DNA from: DAOMNN01 sp035443825
GTDB taxonomy: Bacteria; Pseudomonadota; Gammaproteobacteria; Burkholderiales; Rhodocyclaceae
Assembly (NCBI GenBank): GCA_035443825.1
Contig: DAOMNN010000028.1
Span: 1 to 40,116 of the forward strand
DNA length: 40,116 bases
Direction of reading: 5' to 3'
Shown: positions 1-8,234 of the stretch, one piece after another
Position numbering within the stretch: position 1 is the first letter of the stretch
How the letters are laid out: every line of letters starts with the position of its first letter
The notes under the pieces: generated by a model
What the model was told of the DNA's origin: nothing
Database searches by the model: none
The model's input: only the letters and a program-made list of their open reading frames with translations
Position numbers and translations under genes: made by a program

Positions 1-53
1 CTCGCGGCGCCAGAACCTAAATCTGGTGCGTCTACCAATTCCGCCATCTGGGC
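1..53 (-). tRNA. tRNA-Leu (anticodon UAG), 5' part only
   Basis: Read on the minus strand, the sequence starts GCCCAGATGGCGGAATTGG, the usual 5' end and D-arm of a bacterial leucine tRNA. The anticodon arm is CCAGA-TTTAGGT-TCTGG, which places TAG at positions 34-36 and reads the CUA codon. The start of the long variable arm (CGCCGCGAG) is visible before the window edge, so the T-arm and the 3' end lie outside. A class II tRNA with this D-arm and anticodon is specific to leucine. A perfect TATAAT box lies upstream, at 142-147. Confidence 0.93.
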
Positions 54-141
54 ACGGCAACACCGGCAGGCCACGTTATCCGATCCCGATCATAGCCGCT
101 GGCGGCTACGCACGAAGGCTGCCCCGGGTGCAGTGGCGGCG

Positions 142-170
142 ATTATACACGCGCCGCAGGCGCTTCACAT
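142..170 (-). promoter_or_regulatory. Probable sigma-70 promoter of tRNA-Leu
   Basis: On the minus strand a perfect TATAAT occurs at 147-142, followed by a GC-rich discriminator (CGCCGCC), typical of stable-RNA promoters. The -35 region around 164-170 (TGTGAA or ATGTGA) is a poor match to TTGACA. Transcription would start near position 135 and leave a leader of about 80 nt before the tRNA. It overlaps the last codons of the upstream AttH-like gene, so the tRNA may also be read from that operon. Confidence 0.5.
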
Positions 171-1238
171 TCTCAGACGATCGGCGTAGCCGGTCATCTC
201 CAGGTAACCCTGCCCGATCTCCACATCGTCCTCGAACAGCCGCACCGCACCCTCCCAATAGACCGCTCCCGTGGAGCGACTGCTGTCGAGTTCCTGGTCG
301 TCCATCAAGGGACGAAGCTGCAGGCGGCGCCCTTCGATATCCAGCGCCCACTCGACCGGATACTCTGCACCGGTGCGGGCCGAACGCCATGTGCGCAGCG
401 GATCGAAGCGCACGTCCTCCGGCACAAGCGTGCGCACATCACCGAGCGGATCCCGAATTGTTCCAGCGGCCCACATCGCGCCGCCTTCCCGATCACGCAT
501 GCGAAAGGCCATCAAGGCACCACCATCATGCAGGTTGATCCCGACCCAGTCCCACCCCTGCGCTTGCTCCGGAAGTATCTCGCTCGACCATTCATGGTCG
601 AGCCAGGCGTGGCCGGAAACCCGCTGCTCCTCATCCCGGACGCGCACGCTTCCACTCACGGCAAGCTGCGGACGGCTGTAGTAGTAGCTCGCGTTGACCG
701 GGTCCGGCGCCTTCTGACTGAACCCATCCCGGCCATTCGGCACAGGAGGGCCGTCCGGCACGAATTCGAGTTCGAAGCCGAATGCCTCCGTTTCGATCCG
801 CGTGCGGTAGCGATCTTCCTCCAGTGCAAGCGTCCAGTCATGGATCCAGGCGCGGGTAGGTCCGCGGTCCGCCCCGGCCAGCGGGTCCAGGGCACGCTCG
901 ATCCGTTCCGCATGAAGCAATCGCCCTTCCCCGGGATCGGCCACCGCCGCATGCGCAAAGACGAGTTGGCGCGGAGCGTGAATGCTGGGGTTATCCTCTC
1001 CAATCAGCGTTCGCACCCGAAAGAACGTCACCTGAAAACCGCGCTCACGCCCTTTGTCGTCCCGCACCCAGCCGGTGACGTACCACCACTCGGTACGGAA
1101 ATCAGGATGCGATCCAGTGTCGTCCGGAAAAACCAGCTGCTTCCCCGGCACCACTGCGGGATAAAACGATGCAGGCGATCCGGACGGCGCCGCAACCGAA
1201 ACGACGGCCAGCAGGGCAACCAGTACGATGACGCGCAT
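165..1238 (-). CDS. Secreted AttH / carotenoid 1,2-hydratase-like (lipocalin-type) protein
   Basis: The 357-residue product starts with a hydrophobic signal segment (MRVIVLVALLAVVSVAAPSG) and continues with the AttH/CrtC-like fold. Visible family motifs are FRTEWWYVTGWV near the N-terminus, YYYSRPQL in the middle and HAWLDHEWSS in the C-terminal half. The family includes AttH of AttEFGH transport systems and carotenoid hydratases, which share a double lipocalin barrel that binds hydrophobic ligands. The ATG at 1238 was chosen because it overlaps the stop of the upstream permease (ATGA) and precedes the signal peptide; a longer in-frame form would run into the permease. As the last gene of an ATPase-permease-AttH operon, it is better read as the periplasmic or exported partner of the transporter than as a carotenoid enzyme. 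No carotenoid genes are nearby. The ligand is unknown. Confidence 0.85.
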   Translation of the reverse strand: MRVIVLVALLAVVSVAAPSGSPASFYPAVVPGKQLVFPDDTGSHPDFRTEWWYVTGWVRDDKGRERGFQVTFFRVRTLIGEDNPSIHAPRQLVFAHAAVADPGEGRLLHAERIERALDPLAGADRGPTRAWIHDWTLALEEDRYRTRIETEAFGFELEFVPDGPPVPNGRDGFSQKAPDPVNASYYYSRPQLAVSGSVRVRDEEQRVSGHAWLDHEWSSEILPEQAQGWDWVGINLHDGGALMAFRMRDREGGAMWAAGTIRDPLGDVRTLVPEDVRFDPLRTWRSARTGAEYPVEWALDIEGRRLQLRPLMDDQELDSSRSTGAVYWEGAVRLFEDDVEIGQGYLEMTGYADRLRM

Positions 1239-3754
1239 CACCAGTCCTCCCGCACTGCGAAAACCGCACTGCGACGCATGGCCTGGCGACCCGACAGTCG
1301 GGCGGCGAGCGCTGCAAGAAGGATCAGGGACGCGCCGAAGATCGAAAGGAGACCGATCGGCAGGCTCAGGTCCATGCTCCAGTGGAAACTTTGCCGATTG
1401 ACGATCTCGACCAGTACGACCGAGATCGCCGCGCCTGCCACCATCCCGACGCATACGCCCACCGCCGCGGTCAGGGCGGCCTCCGCCCCGAGCAGTGTGC
1501 CGATCTCACGGCGTAACAGGCCGAGATGCTGCAATACACCGAACTCCTTGCGTCGACTGGTCGCAAGTGCGGCAAAGGTCGTGCTGATGCCGAACAGGCC
1601 GATCAGCACGGCCACGGCCTGCATCAGATACGTCACCAGGAAGGTGCGATCGAAGATCGCCAAGCTGACTGCACGGATCTCGCCCGGCAGCGAGATCTCT
1701 ATCGTGCGCTCCCCGAGTGTTTCCCGAATGGCGCTCATGACCGCTTCCGTCGACGTCCCCGGCGAAAGATGGACGCCAAGGTCGTTCGTCAGGGGATCCC
1801 CGGTCAGCTTGCGGTAATCGTCCAGTTCGATCACCGCCGCACCATGCTGGCGCGCATAGTCACGCCAGATCCCCGCAACACGGAAAGCATGATCCTGCCC
1901 GGCGAGCGGCAGCGACAGTACATCGCCGACACCCAGCCGCAGCAGATCGGCCATGGCTTCCGAAATCCATACCGGGAGCATGTCGCCCGGCGTCACCGCC
2001 ACATTACTTGCGGAACCCGACACCAGCGGCAACGGCGTGCCGTCGCGCACCGGACGTGCGATCAGGGTCATCGGGAATCGCTCCGAAAGCCGCAGGGTAT
2101 CGTAACGCACGGCTTGTACCGAGGCGATTCCAGCCAGCGACGCGATCCGCGCGACCTCCTCCGGGCCGAGATAGCCGGTCGCGGCGGACGATGATGCGCG
2201 TACGTATAGACCTGCCGGCAGCACCTGTGACAACCACTCGTCCACGGATCCGCGGAACGAACTGACCATGATCGCCATCGAGACTGCCAGTGCGACACTG
2301 GCCACGACACCGGCGCCAGCCACCACGATCTGTCCCGGCGCGAACGCAAGCCTGGCGTGCGCGAGACGAAGCAGAACCGGGCGCGCGTGGCGAAACAGGG
2401 TCATCGCCATCCGTGCCGCATCGGGAAGCAAGAGCACCGCACCGGCGAGAATCAGCGCGACCGCAACGTAGCCGAAGAGCGGCACTCCGGCAATCGGCGG
2501 TAAAAGACACAGAACCGCGGCACCTGCGAGGCATGTGACCGCCGCCGGCCAATGTGCCTGGATGCTGAACACTTCACGCTCGTCCCCCGAGCGCAGCGCG
2601 CGTGCAGGCAGCATCCGCGCCGCCTCGCGCGCCGGTAACCAGGCGCCCGCAACGCCCGCCAGCACGCCGAGCGTCAGGTAGATCGCGCTGAGCCCGGGCC
2701 GGAAATGAATCTCGGGCGCGACCCCGCGAAAGTAGCCCGCCCCCAGGTCGCCACCAATGAGCCGAAACGCGAGCGCCGTGATTGCATACGCCAATGCCAC
2801 GCCGATCGCCGCGCCGACAAGACCCAGCATTCCACCCTCCGCAAGCAGCCCGCGCACCAGGCTCGCCCGATCGAGCCCCAATGCGCGCAGAAAGGCGAAC
2901 TCCTGGCGCCTCCGCACGACCGAAAGCAACTGGGTCGAGAACACCAGGAAGCCTCCGGTGACCAGCGCGATCGCCGTCAACATCGTGAGATTGACCCGAT
3001 AGGCACGCGACAGCCCGGCCGCCTGCGATTCCGCGGCCTCGGGGGGAAGGATCTCGACCCCTGCCGGCAAGAGGGCGCGCAGGCGCTGCTGCAAGACGTC
3101 GCGCTCCGCCCCTCGCACCAATCGGATGTCTACCCGGGTCAATCTGCCGATTCGATCAAACACCTGCTGCGCCGCTGCGATGTCCATCACCCCCAGCGCC
3201 TGAGCCAGGCCGGCGCCGGGAACCGCACCGGCGATTGTGAGCGGAAGTTCGCGCGTACCTGCCTGAACCGAAAGCAGATCGCCCGGATCGACTCCCAGTT
3301 CGGATCGCGCCGCCGCGCTCAGAAACAGGGCATCGGACTGCAGTGCGGCGAACCGCTCCGCCCGATCGCCGTCGTCCATGGGCATGGGCATGAGCACCGG
3401 TGCGACCTGCGCGACGCGGAACAGGTCGATTCCGAAGATGCGCAGGCTGCCTTCCCTGCCGGGAAGCCGCGCCTCGAGCTCCAGCACCGGACTGGCCTGC
3501 GCCACCTCGGGGCGTTGCGCCAGCATCACATAGACGGCATCGTCGAATCCACGGCGCGGGCCCACCACCTGAAGATCCGCCTCACCGCTGAGCAATCGCA
3601 TCCCGCGTCCGAACTCGTCCAGCGCCGCCGAGTGGATGAGCTGCACCGCCAGCCCGAGCGCGGCCCCCAATGCGATCGCGAACAGCGACAGTGCGGTCGC
3701 CAGGCGACGGCGAAGCAGGCTCGCCAGGAATACGTGCACCAGGGCGCGCTTCAT
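1238..3754 (-). CDS. ABC transporter permease, two FtsX domains in one chain (AttF-AttG / YbbP-like)
   Basis: An 838-residue inner-membrane protein. A first membrane helix lies at about 18-40, followed by a large periplasmic MacB-PCD-like domain (about 45-250). Three helices follow at about 255-375, including the FtsX-type loop RRRQEFAFLRALGLDR. Two helices at about 405-445 lead to a second copy: a helix near 470-500, a second periplasmic domain, then a C-terminal FtsX domain with SRRKEFGVLQHLGLLRRE. Families of this size move lipids, lipoproteins or hydrophobic molecules away from the membrane by mechanotransmission rather than classical import. It overlaps the ATPase gene by 4 bp upstream and the AttH-like gene by 1 bp downstream, so the three products should be made together. 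Separate attF and attG permeases appear fused here. The substrate cannot be told from sequence. Confidence 0.88.
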   Translation of the reverse strand: MKRALVHVFLASLLRRRLATALSLFAIALGAALGLAVQLIHSAALDEFGRGMRLLSGEADLQVVGPRRGFDDAVYVMLAQRPEVAQASPVLELEARLPGREGSLRIFGIDLFRVAQVAPVLMPMPMDDGDRAERFAALQSDALFLSAAARSELGVDPGDLLSVQAGTRELPLTIAGAVPGAGLAQALGVMDIAAAQQVFDRIGRLTRVDIRLVRGAERDVLQQRLRALLPAGVEILPPEAAESQAAGLSRAYRVNLTMLTAIALVTGGFLVFSTQLLSVVRRRQEFAFLRALGLDRASLVRGLLAEGGMLGLVGAAIGVALAYAITALAFRLIGGDLGAGYFRGVAPEIHFRPGLSAIYLTLGVLAGVAGAWLPAREAARMLPARALRSGDEREVFSIQAHWPAAVTCLAGAAVLCLLPPIAGVPLFGYVAVALILAGAVLLLPDAARMAMTLFRHARPVLLRLAHARLAFAPGQIVVAGAGVVASVALAVSMAIMVSSFRGSVDEWLSQVLPAGLYVRASSSAATGYLGPEEVARIASLAGIASVQAVRYDTLRLSERFPMTLIARPVRDGTPLPLVSGSASNVAVTPGDMLPVWISEAMADLLRLGVGDVLSLPLAGQDHAFRVAGIWRDYARQHGAAVIELDDYRKLTGDPLTNDLGVHLSPGTSTEAVMSAIRETLGERTIEISLPGEIRAVSLAIFDRTFLVTYLMQAVAVLIGLFGISTTFAALATSRRKEFGVLQHLGLLRREIGTLLGAEAALTAAVGVCVGMVAGAAISVVLVEIVNRQSFHWSMDLSLPIGLLSIFGASLILLAALAARLSGRQAMRRSAVFAVREDW

Positions 3755-4428
3755 GCCCCGTCCCGATCCTCGACGAGTCCATCGCGCGACAGACGCAGCA
3801 CGCGGTCCGTGCGCGCCGCGGCCGCCGCCGAGTGGGTGACGAGAATGCCCATCGCGCCGGCCTCACGAATGCGTTCGAGCAGCAGATCAAGCACCTCTCG
3901 GGCGCGCTCCGGATCGAGGTTGCCGGTCGGTTCGTCACACAATACCAGCGACGGGCAGTGCACCAGGGCGCGGGCGATTGCAACGCGCTGCATCTCGCCG
4001 CCCGACAGATGCTTCGGCCAATCGCTGGCTCGTGCGCCAAGACCGACCCGACGAAGCATCTCGTGCGCACGGGTTTCGGCTTCGTCGCCGGCTACATCGA
4101 GCAACCACATGGGCAGCGCGACGTTCTGGAGCAATGTCAGGTGGGGCAGGACGTGGAACGCCTGGAAGACGAAGCCCAGCTTGCGTCGGCGAAGAAGCGC
4201 CCAGGCGTCTTCGTCCAGAGCGGCGAGGTCGGTGCCGTCGAGCACCATCCGTCCGCCGTCGATCGGCTCCAGGCCGGCAATGCAGTTCAGGAGCGTGGAC
4301 TTGCCGACCCCGGACTCACCCATGATCGCAACGCATTCGCCCTGCGCGAGCGTCAACGCAAGGCCGGAGAAAAGCGCTTGAGCCGCCGTGCCGGAAAAGC
4401 CCTTGGAGAGTCCTTCGATTTCGAGCAT
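3751..4428 (-). CDS. ABC transporter ATP-binding protein, LolD/MacB type (AttE-like)
   Basis: A 225-residue nucleotide-binding subunit. Walker A is GESGVGKST, the Q-loop is FVFQAFHVLP, the signature is LSGGEMQ, Walker B with D-loop is LVLCDEPTGNLD, and the H-loop is LVTHS. The short form beginning MLEIEGLSKGF was preferred over an upstream start because the extra residues are not NBD-like and would reach into the hpnC leader. The gene is first in the operon and its stop overlaps the permease start (ATGA). The dedicated partner is therefore the 838-residue permease just downstream. It energises a type VII (FtsX-like) exporter. Confidence 0.9.
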   Translation of the reverse strand: MLEIEGLSKGFSGTAAQALFSGLALTLAQGECVAIMGESGVGKSTLLNCIAGLEPIDGGRMVLDGTDLAALDEDAWALLRRRKLGFVFQAFHVLPHLTLLQNVALPMWLLDVAGDEAETRAHEMLRRVGLGARASDWPKHLSGGEMQRVAIARALVHCPSLVLCDEPTGNLDPERAREVLDLLLERIREAGAMGILVTHSAAAAARTDRVLRLSRDGLVEDRDGA

Positions 4429-4463
4429 GCCTGCAATGACCGCGCCGCAGCGACAAAGTGCGA

Positions 4464-4492
4464 TCTTAGCAGCCGGCCGGATCGCGTATACT
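4464..4492 (+). promoter_or_regulatory. Possible promoter of hpnCDE
   Basis: The 76-bp gap between the divergent ATPase and hpnC genes has TATACT at 4487-4492, 13 nt before the hpnC ATG. The hexamer 17 nt upstream (TCTTAG) is a weak -35. Transcription would begin very close to the start codon, so a short-leader transcript is implied. The assignment is tentative. Confidence 0.3.
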
Positions 4493-4504
4493 TCCGCGCC
4501 AGCC

Positions 4505-5335
4505 ATGCCCGTCGATCATTACGAGAATTTCCCTGTCGCGTCGTTCCTGCTGCCGGCGCGGCTGCGCGAGCCGGTCGAGGCAATATACGCCTTCGCACGA
4601 AGCGCCGACGACATCGCCGACGAAGGCGATGCAGACCCGTTGCTGCGGCTTGCACGCCTCGATGACTATCGCCTCGAACTGAGCGCGATCGAGCAGCATC
4701 GGCCGCCGAATGATGGCTCGCGCTCGCAGCTCTTCACTCGACTGGGCAGGAACATCCACAGCTTCGACCTGCCGCTCCAGCCGTTTCGTGACCTGCTGGA
4801 TGCCTTCAGCCAGGATGTGGTCAAGACGCGCTATGAGGACTTCGGCGAGCTGGCCGATTACTGCCGGCGTTCGGCAAATCCGGTCGGTCGCCTCCTGCTT
4901 CACCTGTATGGTGCAGTCACCCCGGACAATCTGCGCATGTCCGACGAGATCTGCACCAGCCTGCAATTGATCAACTTCTGGCAGGATGTCGCGATCGATC
5001 ATGACAAGCAACGAGTCTATCTACCACTCGACGAGCTCACGCGTTTCGGCGTGACCGAGGCGCACATCGAAGATGGTCGCTGCGATGCCGCGTGGCGCGC
5101 CCTGATGACGTTCCAGGTGGAGCGTGCCCGTGTCATGATGCTGCGTGGCGCACCCTTGGCTCGCAGGCTTGCCGGGCGTATCGGCTGGGAGCTTCGCCTC
5201 GCCGTGCTCGGGGGACTGCGCATCCTCGAGCGCATCGAATGCGCGCGATACGACGTCTTTCGCCACCGACCGACCTTGAACAGCGCAGACTGGGCAAGAC
5301 TCGTCTGGCGCGCACTTGATTACCGACCAACATGA
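4505..5335 (+). CDS. hpnC: Hydroxysqualene synthase HpnC
   Basis: A 276-residue member of the squalene/phytoene synthase family. The first Asp-rich motif is SADDIADE (D35, D36, D39). The second region is LQLINFWQDVAIDHDKQRVY, where D-x-x-x-D-type residues bind Mg-diphosphate. In the HpnCDE route, HpnC converts presqualene diphosphate from HpnD into hydroxysqualene. It is distinguished from HpnD by its N-terminus (HYENFPVASFLLPARLR) and its position as first gene of a C-D-E cassette. The ATG at 4505 gives the N-terminus usual for the family. The stop overlaps the hpnD start (ATGA), so translation is coupled. Confidence 0.95.
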   Translation: MPVDHYENFPVASFLLPARLREPVEAIYAFARSADDIADEGDADPLLRLARLDDYRLELSAIEQHRPPNDGSRSQLFTRLGRNIHSFDLPLQPFRDLLDAFSQDVVKTRYEDFGELADYCRRSANPVGRLLLHLYGAVTPDNLRMSDEICTSLQLINFWQDVAIDHDKQRVYLPLDELTRFGVTEAHIEDGRCDAAWRALMTFQVERARVMMLRGAPLARRLAGRIGWELRLAVLGGLRILERIECARYDVFRHRPTLNSADWARLVWRALDYRPT

Positions 5336-6165
5336 ACCCACACGATTACTGCCGGGACAGGGCTGCGAAGAGCGGCTCGAGCTTCTATTACAGCTTCGTG
5401 TTCCTGCCGCCGGAACGGCGCCAGGCGATCACGGCCTTGTATGCATTCTGCCGCGAGGTCGACGATGTGGTCGACGAATGCACCGAGGTCGAGATCGCGA
5501 ACGCCAAGCTCGCGTGGTGGCGCACAGAACTCGATCGCGTCTTCGACGGCGAGCCCACCCATCCGGTCGGGCAAGCACTCAAGGACGTGATCACACGCTT
5601 CGAGCTTCCGCGCGAACAGCTGATGGAGATCATCGACGGCATGGCGATGGATCTGGCCCAGGCACGCTACGCCGACTTCAAGAGCCTCCAGCTCTACTGC
5701 TACCGCGTTGCGAGCGTGGTCGGACTCCTGTCCGCGGAGATCTTCGGCTACACCGATCGCCACACGCTCAAGTACGCACACGACCTGGGCATGGCCTTCC
5801 AGCTCACCAACATCATTCGGGATGTGGGTGACGACGCGCGTCGTGGCCGCATCTACCTCCCGATCGAAGAGCTTGCGCGCTTCAACGTACCCGCGCATGA
5901 CATCCTCGAGTCCCGCCATACGCCCGAGTTCCGGCGTCTGATGGAATTTCAGGCCGAACGCGCCTACCACTTCTACGATCAGGCCATGGCGCAGTTGCCT
6001 GCTTGCGACCGCCGTGGCCAGCGTCCGGGTCTGATCATGGCGGCAATCTATCGAACCCTGCTCGACGAGATCGCCCGGGACGGATTTCTCGTGCTCGATC
6101 GGCACACCTCGCTGACGCCGGCGCGCAAGATCTGGCTGGCCGGCATGACCTGGTTCCGGAGCTGA
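5332..6165 (+). CDS. hpnD: Presqualene diphosphate synthase HpnD
   Basis: A 277-residue squalene/phytoene synthase family enzyme that condenses two farnesyl diphosphates to presqualene diphosphate. The first Asp-rich motif is FCREVDDVVDE (D44, D45, D48). The second is QLTNIIRDVGDDARRGRIYL. The N-terminal SGSSFYYSFVFLPPERR is typical of HpnD. The start overlaps the hpnC stop by 4 bp. The length is normal for the family and both metal-binding motifs are intact, so the enzyme should be active. Confidence 0.95.
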   Translation: MNPHDYCRDRAAKSGSSFYYSFVFLPPERRQAITALYAFCREVDDVVDECTEVEIANAKLAWWRTELDRVFDGEPTHPVGQALKDVITRFELPREQLMEIIDGMAMDLAQARYADFKSLQLYCYRVASVVGLLSAEIFGYTDRHTLKYAHDLGMAFQLTNIIRDVGDDARRGRIYLPIEELARFNVPAHDILESRHTPEFRRLMEFQAERAYHFYDQAMAQLPACDRRGQRPGLIMAAIYRTLLDEIARDGFLVLDRHTSLTPARKIWLAGMTWFRS

Positions 6166-6205
6166 GCGTGGCGCCGTTGGATCCGCCACCCGAAGGTGCT
6201 GCCAG

Positions 6206-7528
6206 ATGAGCCTGCAGGTGGCCGTGATCGGCGCCGGCTACGCGGGACTCGCCTGCGCCGTCGAGCTTGCCCGAAGCGGTCATTTCGTGACCGTGTTCGA
6301 GCGCTCGCACGTATTGGGGGGCCGTGCGCGGGTCGTCTCCAAGGACGGCTGGCGGGTGGACAACGGGCAGCACATCCTGGTCGGCGCATATACCGAACTG
6401 GCGCGCCTGTTGCGGCTTACGGGCGTGTCCCCGAAAACACTCGAGCGCCTGCCCCTGACCCTCCACGTGCCCGGCCGGATGCACTTGCAGGCCGCCCGCC
6501 TGCCGGCCCCGTTTCACCTCGCCGTAGGTTTGCTGCGCTCAAGCGGACTCGACCGTGAAGACAAGCGCGCCATGCTGCGGCTGATGCGCCATCTGAAGAA
6601 GAACGCGTTTCGGGTCGACGCCGATCTCACGGTGGCGGGTTTGGTTGCCGATACAGGCCAGACGCAACGGATTTCCCAACTGGTGTGGATCCCGCTGTGC
6701 GTAGCCGCGCTCAACACCCCGGCCGACGAGGCTTCCGCCCAGATGTTCGCGAACGTGCTGCGTGACACCCTCGCGGCCGATGCCGGCGCGAGCGAACTGA
6801 TGCTGCCGCGGGTCGATCTTTCGGAACTGTTTCCGGTCCAGGCCGCCCGCTATCTTGCGCTCCGCAGGGGGAAAGTGCGCACCGGCACGAGTGTGACGTC
6901 GATTCGCCACGATGAAAGCGGCTTTCGCCTTGAGGGCGATCCTGCCGAGAAACAGGTCTATGACCATGTCGTTGTGGCCACCGCCCCCTACCATGCCGCC
7001 GCACTCGTGCGCGGCACGGGCCGCTGCGACCGGCTGGCGCAGCAGATCGACCAGCTCGAGCACCAACCGATCACCACCGTGTACTTCGCGCTTGGCGATG
7101 GCCAGCACCTGCCGCATGCGATGATCGGGCTCGCCGACGGTCCTGCGCAATGGGCTTTCGACCGCGGTCGTCTGGGTGGGGAGTCCGGCCTGGTCGCGTG
7201 CGTAATCAGCGCCCACGGCCCACATGAGTTGTTGACCCGCGAGGATCTGGAAATTGCAGTGCACCAGCAGCTCGAGCGTGAACTCCAGAGACGTCTGCCG
7301 GCGCCGGAATGGGCGCTCACCATCACCGAAAAACGCGCAACTTTCGCGTGCCGCCCGGGAGTTAATCGTCCCGCCATCCGTACCCCGGTGCCGGGCCTGT
7401 GGCTTGCCGGCGACTACGTCGATTCACCCTACCCGGCCACGCTCGAGTCCGCCGTGCGCTCCGGGAGTGAAGTGGCGGCGTCGATCATCAAGTTCGGACG
7501 CATCGGACCTGTCAGCGCTGGGGCATGA
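6206..7528 (+). CDS. hpnE: Hydroxysqualene dehydroxylase HpnE (FAD-dependent)
   Basis: A 440-residue flavoprotein with an N-terminal Rossmann motif (VAVIGAGYAGLACAVELA) and a following GGRAR segment typical of the amine-oxidase/phytoene-desaturase superfamily. The C-terminal FAD-binding stretch includes GLWLAGDYVDSPYPATLESA. HpnE reduces hydroxysqualene to squalene, completing the three-step bacterial squalene route. It lies 40 bp after hpnD on the same strand, with GAAGG about 10 nt before the ATG. The 3' end overlaps the convergent YbbA-like gene by 17 bp. No squalene-hopene cyclase is in the window. Confidence 0.93.
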   Translation: MSLQVAVIGAGYAGLACAVELARSGHFVTVFERSHVLGGRARVVSKDGWRVDNGQHILVGAYTELARLLRLTGVSPKTLERLPLTLHVPGRMHLQAARLPAPFHLAVGLLRSSGLDREDKRAMLRLMRHLKKNAFRVDADLTVAGLVADTGQTQRISQLVWIPLCVAALNTPADEASAQMFANVLRDTLAADAGASELMLPRVDLSELFPVQAARYLALRRGKVRTGTSVTSIRHDESGFRLEGDPAEKQVYDHVVVATAPYHAAALVRGTGRCDRLAQQIDQLEHQPITTVYFALGDGQHLPHAMIGLADGPAQWAFDRGRLGGESGLVACVISAHGPHELLTREDLEIAVHQQLERELQRRLPAPEWALTITEKRATFACRPGVNRPAIRTPVPGLWLAGDYVDSPYPATLESAVRSGSEVAASIIKFGRIGPVSAGA

Positions 7529-8234
7529 CGCGCAACTCTTCCTGCAGGCGACCTGCGTTCATGCGCATCATCCGCTCACAGCGCCCGGCAAGCGCTTCGT
7601 CATGGGTCACCAGGATCAGGGTCGTCGAAGACTCGCGGTTGAGGGTGAAGATCAGATCGATCACGGCTGCCCCGGTCGCCGCGTCAAGATTGCCGGTCGG
7701 CTCGTCCGCCAGGAGCAATTGGGGATCGGGCGCGAACGCTCGCGCCAGCGCGACGCGCTGCTGTTCCCCGCCCGAAAGGTGCTTGGGATAATGCTGCCTG
7801 CGGCCCCCGAGGCCGACCCGGTCCAGCCACTGCGACGCAATCTCGCGCGGATTGTCGACACCCGCGAGTTCCAGCGGCAGCATCACGTTCTCGAGCGCCG
7901 TCAAGGCAGGCAGCAACTGGAAAGACTGGAAGACGAACCCGACGGACTCGCCGCGCAACTGCGCACGCGCATCCTCGTCGAGCCCGAAAACGTCGATACC
8001 GCGTATGCGCACCGATCCGCTCGTGGGAACATCCAGCCCGGCAAGCAATCCGAGCAGAGTGGACTTGCCGGAGCCCGAGGCCCCGACGATCGCCACGGAC
8101 TCGCCGGCGCGGATGTCGAACGACACATCCTGCAGGATGTGCAGCGTGCCTTGTCCGTCGGCCAGCGGTACGCTCTTGCACAGGTCCGACACTTCCATCA
8201 CCGGAGCGGAGAATTCGATGTTGCTGCGATCCAT
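7512..8234 (-). CDS. ABC transporter ATP-binding protein, YbbA family
   Basis: A 240-residue LolD/MacB-type ATPase with Walker A GASGSGKST, Q-loop FVFQSFQLLP, signature LSGGEQQ, Walker B LLLADEPTGNLD and H-loop LVTHD. Its divergent pairing with tesA matches the ybbA-tesA arrangement known from E. coli, where the third gene is the YbbP permease. Here no permease is attached: the gene runs tail-to-tail into hpnE. The start is ambiguous. MDRSNIEF at 8234 has an AAGAAG-like site and overlaps tesA head-to-head by 17 bp; MEVSDLCK at 8198 would remove the overlap; a start at 8258 is also in frame. The partner permease may be the Att-like protein at 1.2-3.8 kb or one encoded elsewhere. Confidence 0.87.
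   Translation of the reverse strand: MDRSNIEFSAPVMEVSDLCKSVPLADGQGTLHILQDVSFDIRAGESVAIVGASGSGKSTLLGLLAGLDVPTSGSVRIRGIDVFGLDEDARAQLRGESVGFVFQSFQLLPALTALENVMLPLELAGVDNPREIASQWLDRVGLGGRRQHYPKHLSGGEQQRVALARAFAPDPQLLLADEPTGNLDAATGAAVIDLIFTLNRESSTTLILVTHDEALAGRCERMMRMNAGRLQEELRVMPQR

Noticed and set aside
93..108. Palindrome TAGCCGCTGGCGGCTA near tRNA-Leu
   Set aside because: It has no T-run and lies in the tRNA leader. A terminator there would block the tRNA, so no function is assigned.
165..1238. True carotenoid 1,2-hydratase (CrtC)
   Set aside because: The fold matches, but there are no carotenoid genes nearby and the gene is coupled to an ABC exporter, which fits AttH better.
528..1817. Plus-strand frame of 429 codons
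   Set aside because: Antisense to the AttH-like and permease genes; Arg-rich and without motif.
2705..4381. Long plus-strand open frame of 558 codons
   Set aside because: It is antisense to the FtsX permease and ATPase, rich in Arg/Gln/His, and shows no domain. It is a shadow of high-GC coding sequence.
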